A stretch of DNA of 64,000 nt from Rhodocyclales bacterium (GCA_028292505.1 JAQGMF010000015.1:40144-104143); one strand, 5' to 3'. Counted from the stretch's first letter, positions 36,166 through 45,386 are shown. Program-made: numbers and translations. Notes: generated by a model not told the origin, from the sequence alone.

Positions 36166-36173
36166 ATCCTTGC

Positions 36174-36244
36174 AGGGTGTCAGTGAGCGCAGCGAACTGC
36201 ACCATCGCTCCGACGGTGCAGTTCGCTGCGCTCACTGACACCCT
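36174..36244. terminator. Large bidirectional hairpin between convergent genes
   Basis: Perfect 30-bp arms (36174-36203 starting AGGGTGTCAGTGAGCGCAGC, and 36215-36244) surround an 11-nt loop. The right arm overlaps the stop codon of the MFS gene on the other strand. It is a relative of the AGGGTG repeat family and is likely to terminate both convergent transcripts or protect their ends. Confidence 0.85.
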
Positions 36245-37433
36245 ACGACCCTAGCCCTACATTCAAGGCGCGCTGCCTCATCGCCACCACCGCAGCCAAC
36301 AACAAGGTGCAGCCGGAAAACAGCAAGCCCTTCTCCAGCCCACCGCTATCGGATAGCCATCCGGTCAATGTCGGGCCAACGATCTGTCCTAACGCGAAGA
36401 TCGACGTAAACAGCGCAATGCCGAACGGCCACTGCGTTGCTGCCAGATTGTGGCGCACCAGCGCCGTGGTGGATGAGACGACCGATATGAAGCATGCGCC
36501 GAACAACACGCTGGAGACGAATGCCATCGTCATCGATGTCGAGCACAGCGGCAATAGCGCCGCAAGGCCTGCCAGAAAATTGAGGGCAGCCATCGGTTTG
36601 CCGTCACGAAAGCGGTCCAGCAAGCGCGCCCACAGACGCGAGGACACGCACACGGCAAGACCCAGCAAGCTGAAGAACACCGTCACTTGCAAGGGCGTTG
36701 CGCCACGCCCCTTGAGCAAGGCGATGTTGAAAGTCATGTAGCCGATGTAGCCCACGCCAAACAGGAAATAGCTGAGCAGCGACGCGAACAGCGAACGCAT
36801 CAACTGCCGTATCGGCAGCTGCCGTGTCGCCGCGTCGTGCATGTTGTCACTGCGGATCGCGCCACTGGGTCGCCAGATCAGCGCAGTGGCCAGCACACCG
36901 ATTATCGCCAACCCAAGCCATGCTGCCTGCCAGCCATGCGGCCCGGTGGCGAGCAACAGCGGCACTAGTAATGCCGACACAATAATTCCCAGACCTATGC
37001 CGCTGTAATACACGCCCAATTGCAGACCAGCGCGCTGTGGATGAGCGCTCGCCAATTGCGCAACGAGCATGCCGCCAATGCTCAAGACCATCGCTCCGCT
37101 CAAGCCCGCAACAAATCGCAACAGCAGCAAGACGCTATAGCTGCGCGTCAGCGCGCACATTCCCAGACCGAACAACGTAATCACGCAACCACTCAGAAGC
37201 ACGCCGCGCATGCCATAGCGACGCGCCCAGGCAACGCTGCCTAACGCACCTATCAAGTAGCCCACCGCGTTCGCCGTATTGAGCGCACCCGCAGCGGCAA
37301 AACTCAGCGCCAAGTCTTCGCGCATAGCCGGCAACAACAAGGCATAGGCAAAGCGCCCGATGCCCAGCGCCAGCGCCGGCCCCAGCGAGAGCGCCAGCGC
37401 GATAAGCAAGGGGTTTTCAGCGCGCTTCGTCAT
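36243..37433 (-). CDS. YbfB/YjiJ-family MFS transporter
   Basis: 396 residues and about twelve TM helices. The N-terminus (ALSLGPALALGIGRFAYALLLPAMREDLALSF) is typical of the YbfB/YjiJ branch of the MFS. The cytoplasmic loop WARRYGMRGVLLSG after TM2 is a reduced motif A. The substrate is unknown. It overlaps the next upstream gene by 17 bp, so both are probably in one operon. Confidence 0.88.
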   Translation of the reverse strand: MTKRAENPLLIALALSLGPALALGIGRFAYALLLPAMREDLALSFAAAGALNTANAVGYLIGALGSVAWARRYGMRGVLLSGCVITLFGLGMCALTRSYSVLLLLRFVAGLSGAMVLSIGGMLVAQLASAHPQRAGLQLGVYYSGIGLGIIVSALLVPLLLATGPHGWQAAWLGLAIIGVLATALIWRPSGAIRSDNMHDAATRQLPIRQLMRSLFASLLSYFLFGVGYIGYMTFNIALLKGRGATPLQVTVFFSLLGLAVCVSSRLWARLLDRFRDGKPMAALNFLAGLAALLPLCSTSMTMAFVSSVLFGACFISVVSSTTALVRHNLAATQWPFGIALFTSIFALGQIVGPTLTGWLSDSGGLEKGLLFSGCTLLLAAVVAMRQRALNVGLGS

Positions 37434-38430
37434 CCGGCACTTGAATGAAATCCTCGGTCACACGCCAGGTACCGAAGAGTACGAAAAGACTGAACATGCC
37501 GATGAGCAGAGGGAAATACAGCGTGGCAAAGCGCCACAGCAGCAGCACGGTTGCCATGACGGACTTCGACACCCAGGGCGCCAGCGCCGCCGCCAGACCC
37601 AGATCGGCACCACCGCCGCCCGCTGGGATGCCAGTCCACTGCGCAAGATGCAGCACCACAGCCTGCAGCACCAGCACAAAGCCGAAGGGCAAATGGTGAC
37701 CCAGTTCGATCAGCACGAACCATAGCGCGCCGTAGCGCAGCAACCACTGGATCGCGGTGAACATCAGCACGGCGCCGCCGCGTCTGCGGTCGCTGCGCGC
37801 CAGCGCCACCATCTGCGTGCGCATCTCGCCGAGGAACTGCCGCAGGTGCTCCTGACGCGAACGCAGCCACGGTGTCTTGACGATCATTCCATGCACGCCG
37901 GCGAACAGGCGGCGTCTGCATCGCCACACGATACCGAGACACAGCAACAATGCCAATAGCATTACCATGTAACCGCGCAGGCTGATTTGTGGCAGCACGT
38001 CGGCAAGCGGCCCTAACGAGCAAAACACTGCGATAGGCACAGCCACCGCAAAAAACAGCAAGTCGAGCGCCTGATCCGCGCCCACCACGGTTGTCGCCAG
38101 ACTCCACGGCGCGCCTGCGCGCCGCAGCAGCCCAATGTTCACGGCATAGCCGGCAGCGCCTGCAGGTGAGGCGAGAAACGCGAAATCGGTCGCCAGCGAT
38201 ATGGCGAAGGTATGAAAGAAACCAATGTGCTGGCCGAGGTTCTGCAACAGCAATTGCAGCTTGGCGGCCTTGGCCAGCGCGCTGACAGTGGCAACCGCGG
38301 CGAGCAGGATGACAAGATGCAGCGAGACATTGCGCAGGCTGCCAAGTACATCGCCACCACTGAGCAGGAACGGCGAGGCGATTGCCAGGGCGACGCCGAT
38401 GATGCCTGCGAATGAGGCGAGGCGACGCAT
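37417..38430 (-). CDS. Flippase-like membrane protein (LPG synthase TM region, UPF0104)
   Basis: 337 residues with about eight TM helices. It resembles the lysylphosphatidylglycerol synthase/flippase-like domain family (AKLQLLLQNLGQHIGFFHTFAISLATDFAFLASPAGAAGYAVNIGLLRRAGAPW, ending with a Gly-rich IPAGGGGADLGLAA). No synthetase domain is present, so it acts, if at all, as a lipid flippase or membrane transporter. It precedes the MFS gene with a 17-bp overlap. Confidence 0.8.
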   Translation of the reverse strand: MRRLASFAGIIGVALAIASPFLLSGGDVLGSLRNVSLHLVILLAAVATVSALAKAAKLQLLLQNLGQHIGFFHTFAISLATDFAFLASPAGAAGYAVNIGLLRRAGAPWSLATTVVGADQALDLLFFAVAVPIAVFCSLGPLADVLPQISLRGYMVMLLALLLCLGIVWRCRRRLFAGVHGMIVKTPWLRSRQEHLRQFLGEMRTQMVALARSDRRRGGAVLMFTAIQWLLRYGALWFVLIELGHHLPFGFVLVLQAVVLHLAQWTGIPAGGGGADLGLAAALAPWVSKSVMATVLLLWRFATLYFPLLIGMFSLFVLFGTWRVTEDFIQVPDDEAR

Positions 38431-38588
38431 TCAGCTTATCCCGTGCGATCGAAGGTTCAGGCGACTGGCGAACATGTTGTTGGTGTTGGGGTCTGTTGGG
38501 GTTGGGGTCAGAACGCCCGCATTGTTCCACAGCTTGTTGCAGAAAATCTCTTCCACTGAAGGTCGCGTGCAGCAGAACAATCCCCGCG

Positions 38589-38671
38589 CCGTCATTCCCG
38601 CGAAAGCGGGAATCCACTGTTACGTAAGGTCGGTGCCACCAAGTGGATTCCCACTTTCGCGGGAATGACGG
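38589..38671. repeat. CGTCATTCCCGCGAAAGCGGG-type palindrome downstream of the PBP gene
   Basis: The 30-nt arms at 38589-38618 and 38642-38671 differ by one base from perfect complementarity and have a 23-nt loop. They lie 11 bp after the PBP stop and would form a strong hairpin. This is an intact member of the family also seen at 637-707 and, interrupted, at 43915-44062. Confidence 0.9.
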
Positions 38672-38682
38672 AATCTGGTCGA

Positions 38683-41121
38683 CTATTCCGCCTGCGGCAC
38701 CGAAGCCGATGCGTCGAGCTTGCGCGTCGCCACCGGAACGACCTTTGCCCCCGTCGAGGGATCGCGACCCATGCCGCCGAGAATCTTCTCCAACTCCTGT
38801 GCGTCCTTCGGCGCCCCTCTGTCTGCGCGCGGCGCGCTGCTGCCTGCGTTCTCGATGACAACACCATTGGCATCGCCGCGGATCGTTATCACCGCTGGCG
38901 CACCATTGCCAGACGCCGTCGCATCATTGTCAGTCTGAGTGGAATCGGTAGCGGTCCAGTCGTCGTCCGGCACACTCAACCTCGCCAACATCGTGGCACT
39001 CGGCGAAGGTGGAAACACCGCCTTGGCGTCGACGATCTTGCTGTTCATGCTGCCGCGGAAAAAATCGCCCACGATCAGGATCGCGTTGTGCCCGCCCTGC
39101 CCCCAGTAGTTGCTGCGCATCGTTACCCGTGCGTCATTGAAGCCGACCCAGGCGCCGGCGACGAGATCGGGGTGCATGAGGATGAACCAGCCGTCCGTAT
39201 TGTTCTGCGTGGTACCGGTTTTGCCCGCGATATCGGCAACGATGCCGAAGCGCGTCTTGACGGCAGTGCCCGTGCCGCGATTGACCACGCCGCGCATCAT
39301 GTCGATCAATTCCAGCGCCGAATTCTGCGACAGGACACGGTTGCCGGCGGGGCTGGTGAATTCGGCAAGCGGCTTGCCGTTACGATCAGCGATGGATTTG
39401 ATGAATACAGGCTTGTGATATTCGCCCTGGTCGGCAATCGTCGCGTATGACGATACCATTTCCATCAAGGTCACCGGGCTGGTGCCCAGCGCCAGAGACG
39501 GTACCGGGTCGAGCTTGCTCTGATTGACGCCCATCGCCTGCGCCAGACTGACAATGGCGGGTATGCCAACGTCCTGCATCACTTGTGCGGTGATCGTATT
39601 CTTGGAATAAATCAGGCCCTGACGCAAGGACATCTGCTCGCCACTGGCGCCGCTCATATCGGTCGGACGCCACACCGTGCCATCGCTGAAGCGCATGGCG
39701 ACAGGCGTGTCGTAGTAGAGGTGGTTGGGTTGAATGCCATGCTCGAGCGCCGCGCCATAGACGAAAGGCTTGAAGGTAGAACCCGGCTGACGTTCCGCCT
39801 GTATGACGTGGTCGTACTGATCGTCGTCGAAATCGCGGCTGCCGACCCAGGCACGAACCTCGCCGGAGTGCGGATCGATCGCCAGGAAGCCTGCTTCGAG
39901 GTGCGTCTTCGCCAGACGTAGCGCGGCCATCGCTTTGGCATCCTGCCTGACCTGCTGCATGGCGACGGTTGGTGTAGCACCGGCCGCGAGTGCTTGCCTG
40001 TATTCCGGCGTTTCGCGCACGAAGGCGTCGAGCAAATCCGCGTGCGAACTCCAGAAGTAGCGGAAAGGTTCGACCTTGCTACGCATCGCCGAGTAGGCCG
40101 CCGTCGATGACGACAGCATCTGACCCGAGGCTTGACCCCATTCCACATCAAAGATGGTTTGTAGCGCTTGCGCCTGTCGCTCGACCGCGCTGTTGGCGGC
40201 CTCCTGCAGGTGTACATCGATGGTGCTCTGGATCACCAGACCATCGGTGTAGAGATTGAAGTCATTGCGGTCCGCCCACTCGATGAGCCACTTGCGCGCA
40301 TAGGCGGCGAAGTGCGGCGCGACGCCGGCCGGGTCTGCCTGTTTGTTGAAGCGCACGTTCAACGGCTTGTCCTTCAAGCTATCGAACTCCGCCTCGGGTA
40401 AGGCGTTGTACTTGACCATCTGCCCGAGTACGACATTGCGACGTTTCTGTGCGCGCTCCGGATTGAGCACGGGGTTGTAGTAGCTGGTGCCCTTCAACAT
40501 ACCGATCAGGGTCGCACTCTCCAGCACGCTGAGTTGCGAAGCGGGTTTGTCGTAGTAAGTGCGCGCCGCCATTTCAATGCCGACAACGTTGTAGAGAAAC
40601 GGCACGGTGTTGAGATAGGTTTCGAGGATCTCGTCCTTGGTGTAGGCGCGCTCGATCTTGAAGGCGGTAATAATTTCACGCACCTTGCGATTCAGGCTGC
40701 GCTGCCTACCGATCTCTTCCGGAAAAAGATTGCGCGCCAGTTGCTGCGTGATGGTCGAACCACCCTGCATGTTGCCTTCGAGCGTGTAGCGAACTGCTGA
40801 CAGGGTTCGGCCGAAGTCCACTCCGTGATGCTTGTAGAAGCGGTGATCCTCCGTGGTTAACAACGCGGCGAGGACGTGTGGCGAGATCTCCTTGAGCGCC
40901 ACGTGCTCCTGTTGCTTCTGACTGAAAACGGCAATGGGTGTGCCATCCAGCGCGAGCAGCACACTCGGCCGCGAGACGCGTGCTTCGCGCAACTTCTGCA
41001 CGCTCGGCAGGCCAGGCACCAGCGCCGCAACGTAGACTGCCAGCAGCAGGAAAACCATGCCCGTCACGGCAAGCAACGTAAAAAGTGCGCGACGTGCGAG
41101 GACCGCTGCGGGAGGGTTCAT
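38683..41121 (-). CDS. Bifunctional class A penicillin-binding protein (PBP1-like)
   Basis: 812 residues from ATG 41121 (MNPPAAVLARRALFTL); an upstream in-frame TTG would add 12 residues. One TM anchor is at about 14-36. The GT51 glycosyltransferase has catalytic Glu91 in TTEDHRFYKHHGVD and the GGSTITQQLARNLF motif. The transpeptidase has STFK near residue 446, a YSKN SxN motif and KTGTT near 633. A long low-complexity acidic and Ser-rich tail (about 725-812) is unusual. It polymerises and cross-links peptidoglycan. No partner lipoprotein is nearby. Confidence 0.92.
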   Translation of the reverse strand: MNPPAAVLARRALFTLLAVTGMVFLLLAVYVAALVPGLPSVQKLREARVSRPSVLLALDGTPIAVFSQKQQEHVALKEISPHVLAALLTTEDHRFYKHHGVDFGRTLSAVRYTLEGNMQGGSTITQQLARNLFPEEIGRQRSLNRKVREIITAFKIERAYTKDEILETYLNTVPFLYNVVGIEMAARTYYDKPASQLSVLESATLIGMLKGTSYYNPVLNPERAQKRRNVVLGQMVKYNALPEAEFDSLKDKPLNVRFNKQADPAGVAPHFAAYARKWLIEWADRNDFNLYTDGLVIQSTIDVHLQEAANSAVERQAQALQTIFDVEWGQASGQMLSSSTAAYSAMRSKVEPFRYFWSSHADLLDAFVRETPEYRQALAAGATPTVAMQQVRQDAKAMAALRLAKTHLEAGFLAIDPHSGEVRAWVGSRDFDDDQYDHVIQAERQPGSTFKPFVYGAALEHGIQPNHLYYDTPVAMRFSDGTVWRPTDMSGASGEQMSLRQGLIYSKNTITAQVMQDVGIPAIVSLAQAMGVNQSKLDPVPSLALGTSPVTLMEMVSSYATIADQGEYHKPVFIKSIADRNGKPLAEFTSPAGNRVLSQNSALELIDMMRGVVNRGTGTAVKTRFGIVADIAGKTGTTQNNTDGWFILMHPDLVAGAWVGFNDARVTMRSNYWGQGGHNAILIVGDFFRGSMNSKIVDAKAVFPPSPSATMLARLSVPDDDWTATDSTQTDNDATASGNGAPAVITIRGDANGVVIENAGSSAPRADRGAPKDAQELEKILGGMGRDPSTGAKVVPVATRKLDASASVPQAE

Positions 41122-41190
41122 AGTAGGCTCGATGTGCAAGAGCCAGAAGAAGCGCAATACGCGTGCCCAGCGGGTAACGCGCTGTCCGCA

Positions 41191-42198
41191 CTATTCCTCC
41201 ATCAAGGCGCGCTTCAATTGCTCCGGCACATTCGACAAGATCACCGTGTCCGACTTCCTGTCATACACCACCGCTCCGGAACGCAGGCTCGCACGATCGA
41301 ATTCCAGCTTCCATTGCGGCGCATTCGCCTTGAAGCGCACGAGCGGACGAATCGCGCGTCGATCCGGCACGAAGCCGTTCGCCAGATCGAGCGTCGCGTC
41401 ATCGAACGCCCTGCGTAAGCGCTCGGGCGCATCGGGCCACACCTTCTCCGCCACCTCGCCGAGACTCAACGGCGTACTACTCTCGCCCAACTCATCGAGG
41501 TAGCCATGCGCACGCTGCATCAGCTCATCGCGCGCGCCCTGCGCCAGGCCCTGCGTATCCGCGAAGTGACCGAGCGTTTTGACGAGCTTCTGCGTCTCCT
41601 TCAGCGCAATGACAACATCATTGCAACCGAGGAACAGCTTGAAGTACTGCGCCACATCGCTGCGCCCCTTCAGGAAGCTGATGTAACGCTCCGCGCCGTT
41701 CTGCCACGCCAGCAGATCGACACGCCCGGCAACGCGCAGATTCGCAAAATCCAGATGCACACTATCGACGATCTCGAGATTCTCCGTGATCGCCGTCCCC
41801 AACGCCTCGGTGATGATCGCCACCAACAGCGAATCCGACAGGTTGTTGCGCAGCCGGGCAATCAACACATAACCACCGCTCGCCAACTGCTCCGCCTCCA
41901 TGCGCGAGCGCAAGTGCTCCATCATCTGCCGCGACAGCGCCGCGAAATCGATGCTCTGCTCAAGCACATGCTGGCGGACCAAACGCGGCACTGGAAAATT
42001 CGCCTCATCATCTTCGAAGCGTCCATAGCCCTTGCCGAGCTTGTCGGCGTAATGCTGGCTGATGTCATCGACGAGCCGCTGCGCGGAAACGGTGACAGGA
42101 CACATCCCCTGCCGCAACGAAACACTGGCCGGGCCGTGTTGATCCTTGATCAGTTTGTGGACGACGAGATGGGTGATGCTTTGTTCGGATAGAGACAT
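41191..42198 (-). CDS. Nucleoid-associated protein of the NdpA/YejK family
   Basis: 335 residues. The N-terminal region (SLSEQSITHLVVHKLIKDQHGPASVSLRQG), the middle LASGGYVLIARLRNNLSDSLLVAII and the C-terminal KSDTVILSNVPEQLKRALME match YejK. The family associates with the nucleoid; the molecular role is poorly known. It sits 69 bp upstream of the PBP gene on the same strand, but joint function is not implied. Confidence 0.88.
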   Translation of the reverse strand: MSLSEQSITHLVVHKLIKDQHGPASVSLRQGMCPVTVSAQRLVDDISQHYADKLGKGYGRFEDDEANFPVPRLVRQHVLEQSIDFAALSRQMMEHLRSRMEAEQLASGGYVLIARLRNNLSDSLLVAIITEALGTAITENLEIVDSVHLDFANLRVAGRVDLLAWQNGAERYISFLKGRSDVAQYFKLFLGCNDVVIALKETQKLVKTLGHFADTQGLAQGARDELMQRAHGYLDELGESSTPLSLGEVAEKVWPDAPERLRRAFDDATLDLANGFVPDRRAIRPLVRFKANAPQWKLEFDRASLRSGAVVYDRKSDTVILSNVPEQLKRALMEE

Positions 42199-42405
42199 GC
42201 GGAGTAGAAAAAGTTAACGCGTAACACGCAGGGAGTTGCGGATTCTCTCATGCGTGCACCAGATCGCTCGCCCGAGCGACTTCGCGTCCGCCCGCAACCC
42301 TGCCTTTTCCAACGCAGCACAACTTGTGCTTCAATGACTGAAATTGCACCAGCTTCAGCGCCGTCGGCGCTGGAGTCTTGGTACTGAACCCAGGACGCCG
42401 ATGAC

Positions 42406-42627
42406 ATGAATCCAATCAAACTTGTGGCAATCGCTCTGATCGTGGCTGGCGCGCTCGGCCTCGCCTATGGCAGCTTCAACTATACAAAGGACACCACGGT
42501 CGTCAAACTTGGCCCGATCGAGATCTCCGCAAAGGAGCAGCAGACGGTGAATATTCCCCTGTGGGCCGGTATTGGCGCCATCGTGGTCGGTGGTCTCCTG
42601 CTCGTCCTGAGTGACAAGAAGCGATAA
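42406..42627 (+). CDS. Small two-TM membrane protein (DUF3185-like)
   Basis: 73 residues. TM1 is at about 5-24 and TM2 at about 51-69, joined by a periplasmic or cytoplasmic loop with the conserved patch VVKLGPIEISAKEQQTVNIP. Similar small proteins are common in beta- and gammaproteobacteria. The function is unknown. A small hairpin (42655-42673) follows. Confidence 0.75.
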   Translation: MNPIKLVAIALIVAGALGLAYGSFNYTKDTTVVKLGPIEISAKEQQTVNIPLWAGIGAIVVGGLLLVLSDKKR

Positions 42628-42716
42628 ATACCGATACTGCCTGACCCTTCAATTGAGCAGCGGTCTGCTGCTCGTCAACGCCGGGCAAATGCCAAGCAAT
42701 CTACAGGGATGGAAAA

Positions 42717-43307
42717 ATGTTTAGAGAGATATTGATTTGCTTGACTGCAGCAGTTGTTCTTGCGGGCTGCGCTGTTGGGCAGCAGGTCAACATGAATTAC
42801 GAACCCGCAACCAAAAACCAGGCAAGTAATGGCATGAGCGTAAAGACCTCTGTTTCAGATCAGCGCGCCGAAGTTAAAACCGGGGGCAAAGATCCCTCGT
42901 TCATCGGTAGCTATCGCGGCAGTTTTTCGATTCCGTTTGACGTGAGCAACTACCAGAGCAAGCCGCTGGCCGATCAGATATCTCAGGATCTGCAACAAGA
43001 GTTGAAAAGCCTTGGATTTCAGGAAGGCCCCAGAGATCAGCCCCAGAAGCTGCTTGAAGTGAAAATCATGGCGTGGAGTTTTGATGGCATGGTCAATGGC
43101 GATTTTTCGTACGAGCTACAAATATCCATAGTGGATAAAGCCGGCAGCAAGATGTATGAAAAAACCTTAAAAGGCCGCGAGGACATCGAAGGCTCAGTGT
43201 TTTCTGGCATCAAGCCGGGCGTGGAAAAGAACATGCCTGATTTTTATAACAAGGTAATCCGCTCGATTGCAAGAAATAACAAGGACGTTCTACTGGCCTT
43301 GCAGTGA
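42717..43307 (+). CDS. YajG-like lipoprotein
   Basis: 196 residues. The signal peptide ends in a lipobox, VVLAGC (Cys18). The mature part has alternating beta strands (SVSDQRAEVKTGGKDPSFIGSYRGSF, LLEVKIMAWSFDGMVNGDFSYELQISIV), as in YajG-type outer-membrane lipoproteins. The function is unknown. GGGATGG upstream gives a weak ribosome site. Its base composition is more AT-rich than that of its neighbours. Confidence 0.7.
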   Translation: MFREILICLTAAVVLAGCAVGQQVNMNYEPATKNQASNGMSVKTSVSDQRAEVKTGGKDPSFIGSYRGSFSIPFDVSNYQSKPLADQISQDLQQELKSLGFQEGPRDQPQKLLEVKIMAWSFDGMVNGDFSYELQISIVDKAGSKMYEKTLKGREDIEGSVFSGIKPGVEKNMPDFYNKVIRSIARNNKDVLLALQ

Positions 43308-43448
43308 TCGAAACCTTGCCGGGTTAGGTCGGCTCGATGCTGTGTCGGTCCAACTTTCTTTTTGCATAATGGACACATAGCGGGCGCCGAACACAAGGTC
43401 GGCCTCGCTTCACTTGGCAAACGTCTGATCACTCACGGGAGTCCCGAC

Positions 43449-43901
43449 ATGACCGTCAATGCGTTCTTCGCCTTCCTGCATTTCGTCGCCGCATTCGGCA
43501 TCTTCGCCACGGTGTTCTACGAGTGGCTGACTATCAGCCAGACGCCGAGTCTCGCTGAAGCAGTGCGACTTCAGCAGTGCGACATGTGGTACGGCATATT
43601 TGCCGTTGTCATTGTGGTTGTCGGTTTCATGCGCGTGTTCTACTTCGAGAAAGGCAGTGCCTACTATTTCTCGAACCACTTCTTCTGGGCGAAACTCGGC
43701 CTGTTTGCCGTTGTGGGTCTGTTGTCGATTTATCCGACAGTGCAGTTTCTGGCGTGGCGCAAGGACACACGGCAAGGCAAGGCGCCTGTCATAACAGAGA
43801 AACAATTCTCATCGTTGCGGCTGATCCTGCGTCTGGAAGTGATCTTGCTGATCGCCATCGTGTTCTGCGCGTCGATGATGGCGAAGGGTGTTTCAGCATA
43901 G
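43449..43901 (+). CDS. DUF2214 family membrane protein
   Basis: 150 residues from ATG 43449 (MTVNAFFAFLHFVAAFGIFATVFYEW), with four hydrophobic segments. The sequence matches the DUF2214 group of small proteobacterial inner-membrane proteins. The function is unknown. GGGAG precedes the ATG. A nested repeat cluster follows. Confidence 0.8.
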   Translation: MTVNAFFAFLHFVAAFGIFATVFYEWLTISQTPSLAEAVRLQQCDMWYGIFAVVIVVVGFMRVFYFEKGSAYYFSNHFFWAKLGLFAVVGLLSIYPTVQFLAWRKDTRQGKAPVITEKQFSSLRLILRLEVILLIAIVFCASMMAKGVSA

Positions 43902-43914
43902 CGTGTTGCCAAGT

Positions 43915-44062
43915 CCGTCATTCCCGCGAAGGCGGGAATCCAGTGGCGTTACGTAACGTTGCCTGGATTCCCGCCATAGCCCTCTCCCCCAGCCCCTCTC
44001 CCGCAAGCGGGCGAGGGGAGCGTCATGCGGCTGCGCCGGTTGTAAAGCTGGCGGGAATGACG
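43915..44062. repeat. Palindrome interrupted by another repeat
   Basis: The left arm (43915-43943) is the intact CGTCATTCCCGCGAAGGCGG type. The right arm begins with CTGGATTCCCGCC (43963-43975), is broken by about 74 bp, and resumes with GGCGGGAATGACG (44050-44062). The interrupting stretch contains CCCTCTCC and GAGGGGAG units around CCGCAAGCGG, another common betaproteobacterial palindrome. It is therefore a repeat inside a repeat. Confidence 0.8.
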
Positions 44063-44113
44063 ATTGGGAGTTGGTTCTGCTGATTGGAGACTCGTGTGTA
44101 GCGGTCGAGTTTT

Positions 44114-44332
44114 TTACTTCACCCGCTTCTGCGAAAACTCTTCGTCGATGACGTCTTTGTAGTAGCTCATCGGCGAGCTGCTCGACAGAAAGCGGCGCGC
44201 GACTTCATCGCCGACGCCGCTGTACTGGATGATCGATCCCGTATCGAATTCGATTTCGAGAACGCGCGCGCTGCGGTCGTAGCCCGCCGACTTGATGCCG
44301 CCGCGGCGAATGGGTTTGTGTTCGATTGGCAT
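44114..44332 (-). CDS. KTSC domain protein
   Basis: 72 residues: IKSAGYDRSARVLEIEFDTGSIIQYSGVGDEVARRFLSSSSPMSYYKDVI. This is the KTSC domain (named after a lysyl-tRNA synthetase short-chain family), a small beta-rich fold. It is usually found as a stand-alone protein of unknown function. It lies between two repeat clusters. Confidence 0.82.
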   Translation of the reverse strand: MPIEHKPIRRGGIKSAGYDRSARVLEIEFDTGSIIQYSGVGDEVARRFLSSSSPMSYYKDVIDEEFSQKRVK

Positions 44333-44386
44333 ATTCCATCTCCATTTTCAATGGCTCTGATTTTCCCCCAGCCAATTATTCCGAGT

Positions 44387-44510
44387 CAGAACGCGTAGCG
44401 AGAGGAGCGAGCGCGTGGCTGGCTAGGCGGCTCGCGCAGAGCAGTGCTCATGCACGGCGAGCGAGCCAACAACGCCAGGCACGTGCGCAGCCCTCTCGCT
44501 ACGCGTTCTG
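44387..44510. repeat. Inverted repeat overlapping the 3' end of the alkA-like gene
   Basis: CAGAACGCGTAGCGAGAGG (44387-44405) faces its perfect reverse complement (44492-44510) across 86 nt. The right arm covers the last four codons and stop of the glycosylase gene. A second, weaker pair (GGCTCGC near 44430 with GCGAGCC near 44461) is nested inside. Confidence 0.75.
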
Positions 44511-45386
44511 GGTGCGACTGGCCCATAAATGCGCCGCTGCCAGTGAACGCCATGGCCTGTATTGCTCCAGCATGCGTTGCGCTTCAGCCTGTTCCAGCTT
44601 CTGCTCCTTCGCCAGGATCTTGACAATGGCTGCGCGTACGGCCGCATCGCCATGCAGGGAACAGTCCCCCGCTCCGAGGCCGCGCATCAGGACATAGTTC
44701 GCCGTCCACGGACCGATGCCCTTGATAGCGGTCAATGCTTCGAAGGCGGCTTCAGGCTCGATAATCGCGAGCTTTTCCATATCCAGCTGGCCCTCGTCGA
44801 CAAGCTTGCCAACGCGGATCAGTGTCTCGCTCTTGGCGCGCGAGAATTGCAGGCCTCCGAGTTCGTCGACATTCATTCGCGCGAGACAGCTCGCATCGGG
44901 GTAGCAGGCCAGGCCGCTATCGTGGCGCACGCCGGCCAGTTCAATGAGCCGGCGCCGCAAGGCTATGGCAAAACCCAGGCCAATCTGTTGCCCGATGATG
45001 GCCCAGCTCAGAGCCTCGAAAGCGGTAGGAGTCTGTGGAATGCGCAGACCAAGTTGTTGCTTCACTACCGCGCCAAGCAAAGGGTCGGTCGCCACCATCG
45101 CCTCGAACTGTGCAGGCTCGATGTGCAGGCCGAGCATGCGCTTGACCATGGCGTGCACGGCCTCGGCGTCTATGCATTTGGCATCGCCATCGATATCCAG
45201 GCGATAACCCGCTTCGCGTGCGCCAAGCGAGATCGTCAGCAGCGCAGGCCTGCCGTCCAGCATGAGTCCCTTGCGCAGTACGCCTTCGCTGAGACTTTCT
45301 GCAAGCTGCTGCGGGTCGCGACGATGAAAGGCCAGCACCTCGCGCGCACGGTAGTTGTCGGGAATCTGAATGAATCGCGGGTCCAT
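44499..45386 (-). CDS. DNA-3-methyladenine glycosylase II-like (AlkA family)
   Basis: 295 residues. The HhH-GPD core is visible: SWAIIGQQIGLGFAIALRRRL, the hairpin LTAIKGIGPWTANYVLMRGLG (about 214-234), and the catalytic Asp near 246 in HGDAAVRAAI. The N-terminal domain resembles AlkA N-domains. It is predicted to excise alkylated bases. The last codons lie in a repeat arm, so the C-terminus may have been replaced by it. Confidence 0.88.
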   Translation of the reverse strand: MDPRFIQIPDNYRAREVLAFHRRDPQQLAESLSEGVLRKGLMLDGRPALLTISLGAREAGYRLDIDGDAKCIDAEAVHAMVKRMLGLHIEPAQFEAMVATDPLLGAVVKQQLGLRIPQTPTAFEALSWAIIGQQIGLGFAIALRRRLIELAGVRHDSGLACYPDASCLARMNVDELGGLQFSRAKSETLIRVGKLVDEGQLDMEKLAIIEPEAAFEALTAIKGIGPWTANYVLMRGLGAGDCSLHGDAAVRAAIVKILAKEQKLEQAEAQRMLEQYRPWRSLAAAHLWASRTQNA

